NCBI GenBank assembly: GCA_964057225.1 | Contig: OZ059895.1 | Location: 12,090,001-12,154,000, forward strand | Direction: 5' to 3' | Length of the DNA: 64,000 bases | From: Auanema rhodensis | Taxonomy: Eukaryota; Nematoda; Chromadorea; Rhabditida; Rhabditidae | Part shown: piece after piece, positions 1-10,600 of the stretch | Numbering within the stretch: position 1 is the stretch's first letter | Layout: each line of letters begins with the position of its first letter | The notes under the pieces: model-generated | Told to the model about the DNA's origin: nothing | What the model saw: only the letters and a program-made list of their open reading frames with translations | Database searches by the model: none | Made by a program: the position numbers and the translations under genes

Positions 1-1631
1 ACTTGCTCATATTTTTTACTATTGTGGTTGTATATGTTCGCCATTGCTGTTCGTAATATTACTTGACTTTCTTCAATATTATGTGTGTCAGCAATGTGAT
101 TAAGCGATACTGGTGCATTAAGTGCCTCAGTAGGGATTCGATTATTAGTGTCAGATTCTTGTTTATATTCTGTTGTTTTTTTATTCAATAATTCTTCTGT
201 GGTGATCAGTAAAGCCTGATCTTTTTTAATTGTGGGAGTTTCTTTATCTTTTTGGATATTTTGTACATTTTTTCTTCCTTGTGAGCACAAGGCGGAATTA
301 TGATCTCCTTGGCAATTGCGACATTTTTGTTTTCTGCATTCCGAACTTTTGTGTTTATCGGAAAAGCAAATCCAACAGATGGCCTTTCCGCGAATGCGGT
401 ACCTTCTTTTCTCTGGTGTTTCAAATGTGGTGCATTGATAAAAACGATGCTCGGATGAGTCGCAAAAGACACATGGCCAAGTTTGGGTTTTCCGTTGTTC
501 TACGGAGTTTTCTTTATGTGCTACAGATGTGACATTCTCTTTGTGATTTCGAAACTTTTGTTCATGACTATTTCTTGTTTGTTCTCTTAGAATAAACGAA
601 TAGATTTTGTGGTCTACAGCTGCCAGCATTTCTTTAGTAGAATGGTAGTTGTTTGGATGAATTAAAATGTCTTCCACGATGTGGTATGGGAATTTGTTGA
701 GAATCATCGCGGTACACATTTCGCGGGATACTGTAGCTCCGGCTGCTTCAATTTGCCTGATAAGTGCCTTGGTTTCTCCAAATGTTTCTTTGCATGCTTT
801 TGCATTATTGCTTGCAAATCTCAAATTACGTAGTTGTGTTAAAAGAGAGTTGATATCCGACGAATAGTCTCCAAATTCAGAAACTAATGCTTCACGCATA
901 AGCTCATAATTTTGAGCAGAGGGTTCTATTCCTCTGATTGCTATTTGTGAATCGCCTTTGAGGCTTTCACAGAGTAGGTTTACCTTTTCTAAGGTTGTAA
1001 ACTGTTCATTATCATGAACAAGTCTATCAAAACGGCCCCAGAATGATTTGAAGTTCTCTGGTTTGCCATCAAATGTAGGTAGCGACATCGCTGGTTTTTG
1101 GATACTAGTTTGTTGGATGTGTAGGAATGACTTGATAATTTCCAGAAATTGATCATTCGATTTGTTTTCTGTTTCATTGTTTTCTGTTGAGCGATTGCTG
1201 TTGTGCTCAGATTCATTCTTATGAAGCGTTTTTCTCAGCTTTCTAAGTATGCGTTCGGCTTTCATGATGTGTTCGTCAAGCTCAATAATGGCGTTTTGAA
1301 CCTTTTTAATGTTGGGTTCAAAGTCTTCATCGGATGTGAAGGCGATGTACTGTTCGTCTAATGCTTTACGAAGCGTTTTGTCTGATGCTTCGTAAAATTT
1401 TTGGAATTTTTTCTCGTTATCTTGATGATTTTTCAACGATTCTTTGAATTGGTGTTGGACTTTTGTCCAGCGAATGATAAGGCAAGAGAGGGTTTCCTCT
1501 TCTTCCTCAGTGTGGAAGTCGCAATCTACCAGAATACCAGGAAGGTCCTGCACTTCCATCTCGTATCGTGTAAGTAATTCTCCGAGAAACTGGTTAGACT
1601 GTTTGATATGATTGACAAAAAGGAGTGACAT
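1..1631 (-). CDS. gag: BEL/Pao retrotransposon Gag (element A), partial, runs off left edge
   Basis: The frame is open from an ATG at 1631-1629 to position 1, giving 543 codons with no stop, and the gene continues outside the window. Residues about 183-330 match the DUF1759 Gag core of BEL/Pao elements: PTFDGKPENFKSFWGRFD is the hallmark, followed by EKVNLLCESLKG. Residues about 387-449 form a Cys/His cluster with CVFC, HRFYQC, CWIC, KHKSSEC, CRNC and HNSALC, the triple zinc-knuckle arrangement of this family. The N-terminal 150 residues are acidic and lysine-rich and probably helical. Gag packages element RNA into virus-like particles in the cytoplasm. The gene lies on the minus strand just downstream of the leader, primer site and 5' LTR at 1632-2303. 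The start is the first ATG of the open frame after the leader. No lesion is visible. Confidence 0.9.
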   Translation of the reverse strand, partial: MSLLFVNHIKQSNQFLGELLTRYEMEVQDLPGILVDCDFHTEEEEETLSCLIIRWTKVQHQFKESLKNHQDNEKKFQKFYEASDKTLRKALDEQYIAFTSDEDFEPNIKKVQNAIIELDEHIMKAERILRKLRKTLHKNESEHNSNRSTENNETENKSNDQFLEIIKSFLHIQQTSIQKPAMSLPTFDGKPENFKSFWGRFDRLVHDNEQFTTLEKVNLLCESLKGDSQIAIRGIEPSAQNYELMREALVSEFGDYSSDINSLLTQLRNLRFASNNAKACKETFGETKALIRQIEAAGATVSREMCTAMILNKFPYHIVEDILIHPNNYHSTKEMLAAVDHKIYSFILREQTRNSHEQKFRNHKENVTSVAHKENSVEQRKTQTWPCVFCDSSEHRFYQCTTFETPEKRRYRIRGKAICWICFSDKHKSSECRKQKCRNCQGDHNSALCSQGRKNVQNIQKDKETPTIKKDQALLITTEELLNKKTTEYKQESDTNNRIPTEALNAPVSLNHIADTHNIEESQVILRTAMANIYNHNSKKYEQ

Positions 1632-1893
1632 TTTTGTCGTAGATGTAGGAATAATGCTTATATTCTTTTTACTTTCTCTTTTTTTTTGTTTGTTTGGTGA
1701 TCACAGTATATGTGATAGTGAATCTCTGTTTCTGTCTGCAGAGTTTGCTTATGGTTCAAGTCTTTTTGGTGTGACTTGACGTGGACTAATGGTTGCCACG
1801 ATTTCTATTAAGTATGTTTTTTGCTCAAACACGCTTGGTTTGAGCTGTATCTCACCTGCCACGCGGGACTTGAAGCGGCTAAGATCTGAACTA
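1632..1893 (-). other. 5' leader of BEL element A
   Basis: Untranslated leader between primer site and gag ATG on the minus strand, about 260 nt. It contains an 18-nt stretch at 1851-1868 that, read on the + strand, closely resembles the anticodon arm of tRNA-Gly(GCC); see findings. I see no other gene in it. Confidence 0.6.
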
Positions 1894-1905
1894 GCCGATG
1901 CACCA
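1894..1905 (-). promoter_or_regulatory. Primer binding site for tRNA-Gly (BEL element A)
   Basis: On the minus strand, three bases after the LTR end, lies TGGTGCATCGGC. It is complementary to the 3' acceptor end of tRNA-Gly including CCA. Position and length are typical of LTR retrotransposon minus-strand priming. Confidence 0.8.
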
Positions 1906-1908
1906 ATT

Positions 1909-2170
1909 TGTGGCGTTATACCGCAAGTGTATAGTATGGTTGGAAATAAAACACAAAGCGAATATGTAGAAAAGGGTTTATTGATGAATTAACAAGACAA
2001 GCACGGAATAGAATCACTGACTGCGAACGTTAAAAATGTAAGACTGTCCTCCGTTGTTGGGCGGTCGTCTGAAATAAACTGTTACTTATGCCACATGTTA
2101 ACACATATGTTATGCATATGTGTTTTGATCTAGTTACAAAGGAAGGAGATAAAGAGAGATAGAGATAGAT

Positions 2171-2221
<51 letters not shown>

Positions 2222-2303
2222 GATAGAGATAGAGAGAGGTATATATATATATAGAGAGAGAGATAGAGATAACAAAAACAAAACCTACTCGCTTATCGCG
2301 ACA
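1909..2303 (-). repeat. 5' LTR of BEL/Pao element A
   Basis: 395-bp LTR, TG...CA on the minus strand, beginning TGTCGCGATAAGCGAG at 2303. It is recognised by homology to the LTR at 58654-59029: shared are the outer TGTCGCGATAAGCGAGT, the segment around 1922-2035 and the GGGCGGTCGTC block. It is flanked on the 5S side by AATTGG, the same bases that flank element B. It contains an expanded GA/CT microsatellite and a TATA-like run. The two LTRs are clearly diverged, so they belong to related but distinct copies or subfamilies. Confidence 0.85.
2157..2270. repeat. GA/GATA-rich microsatellite inside BEL LTR
   Basis: Long run of GA dinucleotides mixed with GATA and a short TA stretch within the LTR of element A. 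The apparent Ser-Leu repeat ORFs on the minus strand here are only translations of this run. The same position in the LTR of element B is also a GA run. Confidence 0.9.
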
Positions 2304-2363
2304 AATTGGAAAAAAAACAATAACGAGGATAAGTATGTAAATCATTGAATATCAGATATTTTC

Positions 2364-2481
2364 GCTTGCGACCATACCACGTTGAAAGTACGCCATCCCG
2401 TCCGATCTGGCAAGTCAAGCAACGTTGGGCCCGGTTAGTACTTGGATCGGAGACGGCTTGGGAATCCCGGGTGCCGTAAGC
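2364..2481 (+). rRNA. 5S ribosomal RNA
   Basis: 118-nt 5S gene with the internal control region core GATCGGAGACGGCTTGGGAA and complementary ends GCTT...AAGC. It is followed at once by TTTT and a longer T run, the Pol III stop. It carries GCTTGCG instead of GCTTACG near the 5' end. First unit of the array, 60 bp from the BEL LTR. Confidence 0.93.
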
Positions 2482-2893
2482 TTTTCAAATTTTTTTAACG
2501 GTCATACCACGTTGAAAGTACGCCATGCAGCTGATTTTCAATTTTATCTCTTCCGTAACAAATGTTTTCAATTTTCCAGCAGTTTTACTTAGATAGCTCA
2601 ACCCAAGGCATTAAAATATCTTCAATCTTATTTCTATATTACAGTTATAAACCAGTAGTTTATGAACCTTCATCTTAACTTTACTGTTTCTATTCATTTC
2701 CTATTGAAACAAACATTGTTTAAACACTATACAACTGTGAAACCTTTTTTAATTTATTGTATTTGGATCTCATAAGATTTGATATCATCGAGGGATTTAG
2801 ATGTTACGTAGAAAATTACATAACTAACATGAAATTTGGAAAAAAAACAATAACGAGGATAAGTATGTAAATCATTGAATATCAGATATTTTC

Positions 2894-3011
2894 GCTTACG
2901 ACCATACCACGTTGAAAGTACGCCATCCCGTCCGATCTGGCAAGTCAAGCAACGTTGGGCCCGGTTAGTACTTGGATCGGAGACGGCTTGGGAATCCCGG
3001 TTGCCGTAAGC
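2894..3011 (+). rRNA. 5S ribosomal RNA
   Basis: Full-length 118-nt 5S gene with T-run terminator. Differs from consensus by CCCGGTTGCC in place of CCCGGGTGCC near the 3' end. Confidence 0.93.
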
Positions 3012-3422
3012 TTTTCAAATTTTTTTAACGATCATGCCACATTGAAAGTACGCCATGCAGCTGATTTTCAATTTTATCTCTTCCGTAACAAATGTTTTTA
3101 ATTTTCCAGCAGTTTTACTTAGATAGCTCAACCCAAGGCATCAAAATATCTTCAATCTTATTTCTATATTACAGTTATAAACCAGTAGTTCATGAACCTT
3201 CATCTTATCTTTACTGTTTCTATCTATTTCCTATTGAAACAAACATTGTTTTAACACTATACAACTGTGAAACCTTTTTTAATTTATTGTATTTGGATCT
3301 CATAAGATTTGATATCATCGAGGGATTTAGATGTAACGTAGAAAATCACATAACTAACATGAAATTGGAAAAAAAACAATAACGAGGATAAGTATGTAAA
3401 TCATTGAATATCAGATATTTCC

Positions 3423-3455
3423 GCTTACGACCATACCACGTTGAAAGTACGCCAT
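3423..3455 (+). pseudogene. Headless 5S unit (first 33 nt only)
   Basis: The 5S gene start runs directly into GCAGCTGATTTTCAATTTT, the sequence that normally follows the downstream 5S fragment. The remaining 85 nt of the gene and the intervening spacer are absent, about 130 bp in all. The internal Pol III promoter is missing, so it should be silent. Confidence 0.9.
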
Positions 3456-3821
3456 GCAGCTGATTTTCAATTTTATCTCTTCCGTAACAAATGTTTTCGA
3501 TTTTCCAGCAGTTTTACTTAGATAGCTCAACCCAAGGCATCAAAATATCTTCAATCTTATTTCTTTATTACAGTTAAAAACCAGTAGTTTATGAACCTTC
3601 ATCTTAACTTTACTGTTTCTATCTATTTCCTATTGAAACAAACATTGTTTTAACACTATACAACTGTGAAACCTTTTTTAATTTTCTGTATTTGGATCTC
3701 ATAAGATTTGATATCATCGAGGGATTTAGATGTAACGTAGAAAATTACATAACTAACATGAAATTGGAAAAAAAACAATAACGAGGATAAATATGTAAAT
3801 CATTGAATATCAGATATTTTC

Positions 3822-3939
3822 GCTTACGACCATACCACGTTGAAAGTACGCCATCTCGTCCGATCTGGCAAGTCAAGCAACGTTGGGCCCGGTTAGTACT
3901 TAGATCGGAGACGGCTTGGGAATCCCGGGTGCCGTAAGC
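3822..3939 (+). rRNA. 5S ribosomal RNA
   Basis: Full-length 5S gene. Variant type with CCATCTCGTCC and CTTAGATC in place of CCATCCCGTCC and CTTGGATC. Confidence 0.92.
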
Positions 3940-4350
3940 TTTTCGAATTTTTTTAACGGTCATACCACGTTGAAAGTACGCCATGCAGCTGGTTTTCAAT
4001 TTTATCTCTTCCGTAACAAATGTTTTCAATTTTCCAGCAGTTTTACTTAGATAGCTCAACCCAAGGCATTAAAATATCTTCAATCTTATTTCTATATTAC
4101 AGTTATAAACCAGTAGTTTATGAACCTTCATCTTAACTTTACTGTTTCTATCTATTTCCTATTGAAACAAACGTTGTTTAAACACTATACAACTGTGAAA
4201 CCTTTTTTAATTTATTGTATTTGGAGCTCATAAGATTTGATATCATTGAGGGATTTAGATGTAACGTGGAAAATTACATAACTAAAATGAAATTGGAAAA
4301 AAAACAATAACGAGGATAAGTATGTAAATCATTGAATATCAGATATTTTC

Positions 4351-4468
4351 GCTTACGACCATACCACGTTGAAAGTACGCCATCCCGTCCGATCTGGCAA
4401 GTCAAGCAACGTTGGGCCCGATTAGTACTTAGATCGGAGACGGCTTGGGAATCCCGGGTGCCGTAAGC
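4351..4468 (+). rRNA. 5S ribosomal RNA
   Basis: Full-length 5S gene. Variant with GCCCGATTAG and CTTAGATC. Confidence 0.92.
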
Positions 4469-4880
4469 TTTTCGAATTTTTTTAACGATCATACCACGTT
4501 GAAAGTACGCCATGCAGCTGGTTTTCAATTTTATCTCTTCCGTAACAAATGTTTTTAATTCTCCAGCAGTTTTACTTAGATAGCTCAACCCAAGGCATCA
4601 AAATATCTTCAATCTTATTTCTATATTACAGTTATAAACCAGTAGTTTATGAACCTTCATCTTAACTTTATTGTTTCTATCTATTTCCTATTGAAACAAA
4701 CATTGTTTAAACACTATACAACTGTGAAACCTTTTTTAATTTATTGTATTTGGATTTCATAAGATTTGATATCATCGAGGGATTTAGATGTAACGTAGAA
4801 AATTACATAACTAACATGAAATTGGAAAAAAAAACAATAACGAGGATAAGTATGTAAATTATTGAATATCAGATATTTTC

Positions 4881-4998
4881 ACTTACGACCATACCACGTT
4901 GAAAGTACGCCATCCCGTCCGATCTGGCAAGTCAAGCAACGTTGGGCCCGGTTAGTACTTGGATCGGAGACGGCTTGGGAATCCCGGTTGCCGTAAGC
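4881..4998 (+). rRNA. 5S ribosomal RNA
   Basis: Full-length 5S gene. First base is A (ACTTACG) and the 3' part has CGGTTGCC. Shares both changes with the copy at 6155, consistent with segmental duplication. Confidence 0.92.
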
Positions 4999-5409
4999 TT
5001 TTCAAATTTTTTTAACGATCATGCCACATTGAAAGTACGCCATGCAGCTGATTTTCAATTTTATCTCTTCCGTAACAAATGTTTTTAATTTTCCAGCAGT
5101 TTTACTTAGATAGCTCAACCCAAGGCATCAAAATATCTTCAATCTTATTTCTATATTACAGTTATAAACCAGTAGTTCATGAACCTTCATCTTATCTTTA
5201 CTGTTTCTATCTATTTCCTATTGAAACAAACATTGTTTTAACACTATACAACTGTGAAACCTTTTTTAATTTATTGTATTTGGAGCTCATAAGATTTGAT
5301 ATCATTGAGGGATTTAGATGTAACGTGGAAAATTACATAACTAAAATGAAATTGGAAAAAAAACAATAACGAGGATAAGTATGTAAATCATTGAATATCA
5401 GATATTTTC

Positions 5410-5527
5410 GCTTACGACCATACCACGTTGAAAGTACGCCATCTCGTCCGATCTGGCAAGTCAAGCAACGTTGGGCCCGGTTAGTACTTAGATCGGAGAC
5501 GGCTTGGGAATCCCGGGTGCCGTAAGC
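5410..5527 (+). rRNA. 5S ribosomal RNA
   Basis: Full-length 5S gene of the CTCG/CTTAGATC type. Its downstream spacer lacks 184 bp, making a 345-bp unit, as in the unit at 7213. Confidence 0.92.
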
Positions 5528-5754
5528 TTTTCGAATTTTTTTAACGGTCATACCACGTTGAAAGTACGCCATGCAGCTGGTTTTCAATTTTATCTCTTCC
5601 GTAACAAATGTTAATTTATTGTATTTGGATCTCATAAGATTTGATATCATCGAGGGATTTAGATGTAACGTAGAAAATCACATAACTAACATGAAATTGG
5701 AAAAAAAACAATAACGAGGATAAGTATGTAAATCATTGAATATCAGATATTTCC

Positions 5755-5787
5755 GCTTACGACCATACCACGTTGAAAGTACGCCAT
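5755..5787 (+). pseudogene. Headless 5S unit (first 33 nt only)
   Basis: Same structure as at 3423: the gene start joins the post-fragment sequence GCAGCTG, and the gene body is deleted. Confidence 0.9.
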
Positions 5788-6154
5788 GCAGCTGATTTTC
5801 AATTTTATCTCTTCCGTAACAAATGTTTTCGATTTTCCAGCAGTTTTACTTAGATAGCTCAACCCAAGGCATCAAAATATCTTCAATCTTATTTCTTTAT
5901 TACAGTTAAAAACCAGTAGTTTATGAACCTTCATCTTAACTTTACTGTTTCTATCTATTTCCTATTGAAACAAACATTGTTTTAACACTATACAACTGTG
6001 AAACCTTTTTTAATTTTCTGTATTTGGATCTCATAAGATTTGATATCATCGAGGGATTTAGATGTAACGTAGAAAATTACATAACTAACATGAAATTGGA
6101 AAAAAAAACAATAACGAGGATAAGTATGTAAATTATTGAATATCAGATATTTTC

Positions 6155-6272
6155 ACTTACGACCATACCACGTTGAAAGTACGCCATCCCGTCCGATCTG
6201 GCAAGTCAAGCAACGTTGGGCCCGGTTAGTACTTGGATCGGAGACGGCTTGGGAATCCCGGTTGCCGTAAGC
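6155..6272 (+). rRNA. 5S ribosomal RNA
   Basis: Full-length 5S gene with A as first base and CGGTTGCC. Duplicate of the copy at 4881 in a 1,274-bp higher-order repeat. Confidence 0.92.
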
Positions 6273-6683
6273 TTTTCAAATTTTTTTAACGATCATGCCA
6301 CATTGAAAGTACGCCATGCAGCTGATTTTCAATTTTATCTCTTCCGTAACAAATGTTTTTAATTTTCCAGCAGTTTTACTTAGATAGCTCAACCCAAGGC
6401 ATCAAAATATCTTCAATCTTATTTCTATATTACAGTTATAAACCAGTAGTTCATGAACCTTCATCTTATCTTTACTGTTTCTATCTATTTCCTATTGAAA
6501 CAAACATTGTTTTAACACTATACAACTGTGAAACCTTTTTTAATTTATTGTATTTGGAGCTCATAAGATTTGATATCATTGAGGGATTTAGATGTAACGT
6601 GGAAAATTACATAACTAAAATGAAATTGGAAAAAAAACAATAACGAGGATAAGTATGTAAATCATTGAATATCAGATATTTTC

Positions 6684-6801
6684 GCTTACGACCATACCAC
6701 GTTGAAAGTACGCCATCTCGTCCGATCTGGCAAGTCAAGCAACGTTGGGCCCGGTTAGTACTTAGATCGGAGACGGCTTGGGAATCCCGGGTGCCGTAAG
6801 C
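6684..6801 (+). rRNA. 5S ribosomal RNA
   Basis: Full-length 5S gene of the CTCG/CTTAGATC type, matching the copy at 5410. Confidence 0.92.
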
Positions 6802-7212
6802 TTTTCGAATTTTTTTAACGGTCATACCACGTTGAAAGTACGCCATGCAGCTGGTTTTCAATTTTATCTCTTCCGTAACAAATGTTTTCAATTTTCCAGC
6901 AGTTTTACTTAGATAGCTCAACCCAAGGCATTAAAATATCTTCAATCTTATTTCTATATTACAGTTATAAACCAGTAGTTTATGAACCTTCATCTTAACT
7001 TTACTGTTTCTATCTATTTCCTATTGAAACAAACGTTGTTTAAACACTATACAACTGTGAAACCTTTTTTAATTTTCTGTATTTGGATCTCATAAGATTT
7101 GATATCATCGAGGGATTTAGATGTAACGTAGAAAATTACATAACTAACATGAAATTGGAAAAAAAACAATAACGAGGATAAATATGTAAATCATTGAATA
7201 TCAGATATTTTC

Positions 7213-7330
7213 GCTTACGACCATACCACGTTGAAAGTACGCCATCTCGTCCGATCTGGCAAGTCAAGCAACGTTGGGCTCGGTTAGTACTTAGATCGGA
7301 GACGGCTTGGGAATCCCGGGTGCCGTAAGC
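7213..7330 (+). rRNA. 5S ribosomal RNA
   Basis: Full-length 5S gene of the CTCG/CTTAGATC type with a private change, TTGGGCTCGG. The unit is shortened to 345 bp by a spacer deletion. Confidence 0.92.
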
Positions 7331-7557
7331 TTTTCGAATTTTTTTAACGGTCATACCACGTTGAAAGTACGCCATGCAGCTGGTTTTCAATTTTATCTCT
7401 TCCGTAACAAATGTTAATTTATTGTATTTGGATCTCATAAGATTTGATATCATCGAGGGATTTAGATGTAACGTAGAAAATCACATAACTAACATGAAAT
7501 TGGAAAAAAAACAATAACGAGGATAAGTATGTAAATCATTGAATATCAGATATTTCC

Positions 7558-7590
7558 GCTTACGACCATACCACGTTGAAAGTACGCCAT
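7558..7590 (+). pseudogene. Headless 5S unit (first 33 nt only)
   Basis: Gene start joined to GCAGCTG; body of the gene deleted. Copy of the unit at 5755 in a roughly 1,803-bp higher-order repeat. Confidence 0.9.
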
Positions 7591-7956
7591 GCAGCTGATT
7601 TTCAATTTTATCTCTTCCGTAACAAATGTTTTCGATTTTCCAGCAGTTTTACTTAGATAGCTCAACCCAAGGCATCAAAATATCTTCAATCTTATTTCTT
7701 TATTACAGTTAAAAACCAGTAGTTTATGAACCTTCATCTTAACTTCACTGTTTCTATCTATTTCCTATTGAAACAAACATTGTTTTAACACTATACAACT
7801 GTGAAACCTTTTTTAATTTTCTGTATTTGGATCTCATAAGATTTGATATCATCGAGGGATTTAGATGTAACGTAGAAAATTACATAACTAACATGAAATT
7901 GGAAAAAAAACAATAACGAGGATAAATATGTAAATCATTGAATATCAGATATTTTC

Positions 7957-8074
7957 GCTTACGACCATACCACGTTGAAAGTACGCCATCCCGTCCGATC
8001 TGGCAAGTCAAGCAACGTTGGGCCCGGTTAGTACTTAGATCGGAGACGGCTTGGGAATCCCGGGTGCCGTAAGC
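7957..8074 (+). rRNA. 5S ribosomal RNA
   Basis: Full-length 5S gene with CCCGTCC and CTTAGATC, followed by TTTT. Confidence 0.92.
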
Positions 8075-8485
8075 TTTTCGAATTTTTTTAACGGTCATAC
8101 CACGTTGAAAGTACGCCATGCAGCTGGTTTTCAATTTTATCTCTTCCGTAACAAATGTTTTCAATTTTCCAGCAGTTTTACTTAGATAGCTCAACCCAAG
8201 GCATTAAAATATCTTCAATCTTATTTCTATATTACAGTTATAAACCAGTAGTTTATGAACCTTCATCTTAACTTTACTGTTTCTATCTATTTCCTATTGA
8301 AACAAACGTTGTTTAAACACTATACAACTGTGAAACCTTTTTTAATTTATTGTATTTGGAGCTCATAAGATTTGATATCATTGAGGGATTTAGATGTAAC
8401 GTGGAAAATTACATAACTAAAATGAAATTGGAAAAAAAACAATAACGAGTTTAAGTATGTAAATCATTGAATATCAGATATTTTC

Positions 8486-8603
8486 GCTTACGACCATACC
8501 ACGTTGAAAGTACGCCATCCCGTCCGATCTGGCAAGTCAAGCAACGTTGGGCCCGATTAGTACTTAGATCGGAGACGGCTTGGGAATCCCGGGTGCCGTA
8601 AGC
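8486..8603 (+). rRNA. 5S ribosomal RNA
   Basis: Full-length 5S gene with GCCCGATTAG and CTTAGATC, matching the copy at 4351. Confidence 0.92.
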
Positions 8604-9014
8604 TTTTCGAATTTTTTTAACGATCATACCACGTTGAAAGTACGCCATGCAGCTGGTTTTCAATTTTATCTCTTCCGTAACAAATGTTTTTAATTCTCCA
8701 GCAGTTTTACTTAGATAGCTCAACCCAAGGCATCAAAATATCTTCAATCTTATTTCTATATTACAGTTATAAACCAGTAGTTTATGAACCTTCATCTTAA
8801 CTTTATTGTTTCTATCTATTTCCTATTGAAACAAACATTGTTTAAACACTATACAACTGTGAAACCTTTTTTAATTTATTGTATTTGGAGCTCATAAGAT
8901 TTGATATCATTGAGGGATTTAGATGTAACGTGGAAAATTACATAACTAAAATGAAATTGGAAAAAAAACAATAACGAGGATAAGTATGTAAATTATTGAA
9001 TATCAGATATTTTC

Positions 9015-9132
9015 ACTTACGACCATACCACGTTGAAAGTACGCCATCCCGTCCGATCTGGCAAGTCAAGCAACGTTGGGCCCGGTTAGTACTTAGATCG
9101 GAGACGGCTTGGGAATCCCGGGTACCGTAAGC
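9015..9132 (+). rRNA. 5S ribosomal RNA
   Basis: Full-length 5S gene with A as first base, CTTAGATC and a private GGGTACCGTAAGC at the 3' end. Confidence 0.92.
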
Positions 9133-9542
9133 TTTTCGAATTTTTTTAACGATCATACCACGTTGAAAGTACGCCATGCAGCTGGTTTTCAATTTTATCT
9201 CTTCCGTAACAAATGTTTTCAATTTTCCAGCAGTTTTACTTAGATAGCTCAACCCAAGGCATTAAAATATCTTCAATCTTATTTCTATATTACAGTTATA
9301 AACCAGTAGTTTATGAACCTTCATCTTAACTTTACTGTTTCTATCTATTTCCTATTGAAACAAACGTTGTTTAAACACTATACAACTGTGAAACCTTTTT
9401 TAATTTATTGTATTTGGAGCTCATAAGATTTGATATCATTGAGGGATTTAGATGTAACGTGGAAAATTACAAAACTAAAATGAAATCGGAAAAAAAAAAT
9501 AACGAGGATAAGTATGTAAATCATTGAATATCAGATATTTTC

Positions 9543-9660
9543 GTTTACGACCATACCACGTTGAAAGTACGCCATCCCGTCCGATCTGGCAAGTCAAGCA
9601 ACGTTGGGCCCGGTTAGTACTTGGATCGGAGACGGCTTGGGAATCCCGGGTGCCGTAAGC
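9543..9660 (+). rRNA. 5S ribosomal RNA (weakened terminator)
   Basis: Full-length 5S gene starting GTTTACG. The TTTT that normally abuts the gene is ATTT here; the next T run starts about 8 nt later. Confidence 0.9.
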
Positions 9661-10071
9661 ATTTCAAATTTTTTTAACGATCATGCCACGTTGAAAGTAC
9701 GCCATGCAGCTGATTTTCAATTTTATCTCTTCCGTAACAAATGTTTTTAATTCTCCAGCAGTTTTACTTAGATAGCTCAACCCAAGGCATCAAAATATCT
9801 TCAATCTTATTTCTATATTACAGTTATAAACCAGTAGTTTATGAACCTTAATCTTAACTTTACTGTTTCTATCTATTTCCTATTGAAACAAACATTGTTT
9901 AAACACTATACAACTGTGAAACCTTTTTTAATTTATTGTATTTGGATCTCATAAGATTTGATATCATCGAGGGATTTAGATATTACGTAGAAAATTACAT
10001 AACTAACATGAAATTGGAAAAAAAACAATAACGAGGATAAGTATGTAAATCATTGAATATCAGATATTTTC

Positions 10072-10189
10072 GCTTACGACCATACCACGTTGAAAGTACG
10101 CCATCCCGTCCGATCTGGCAAGTCAAGCAACGTTGGGCCCGGTTAGTACTTGGATCGGAGACGGCTTGGGAATCCCGGGTGCCGTAAGC
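10072..10189 (+). rRNA. 5S ribosomal RNA (weakened terminator)
   Basis: Consensus 5S gene in a 529-bp unit almost identical to its neighbours at 9543 and 10601. Immediate TTTT replaced by ATTT. Confidence 0.92.
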
Positions 10190-10600
10190 ATTTCAAATTT
10201 TTTTAACGATCATGCCACGTTGAAAGTACGCCATGCAGCTGATTTTCAATTTTATCTCTTCCGTAGCAAATGTTTTTAATTCTCCAGCAGTTTTACTTAG
10301 ATAGCTCAACCCAAGGCATCAAAATATCTTCAATCTTATTTCTATATTACAGTTATAAACCAGTAGTTTATGAACCTTAATCTTAACTTTACTGTTTCTA
10401 TCTATTTCCTATTGAAACAAACATTGTTTAAACACTATACAACTGTGAAACCTTTTTTAATTTATTGTATTTGGATCTCATAAGATTTGATATCATCGAG
10501 GGATTTAGATATTACGTAGAAAATTACATAACTAACATGAAATTGGAAAAAAAACAATAACGAGGATAAGTATGTAAATCATTGAATATCAGATATTTTC

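Noticed and set aside
2030..2345. Ser-Leu repeat ORFs on the minus strand
   Set aside because: Translations of the GA microsatellite within the BEL LTR.
2482..2893. Spliced-leader RNA gene in the 5S spacer
   Set aside because: No SL-like sequence with a following donor site or Sm-site was seen in the spacer on either strand.
3745..9252. Repeated 79-105-codon minus-strand ORFs and 96-codon plus-strand ORFs in the array
   Set aside because: They are antisense to 5S genes or lie in the spacer, and change only with unit variants; headless and deleted units destroy them. They are not genes.
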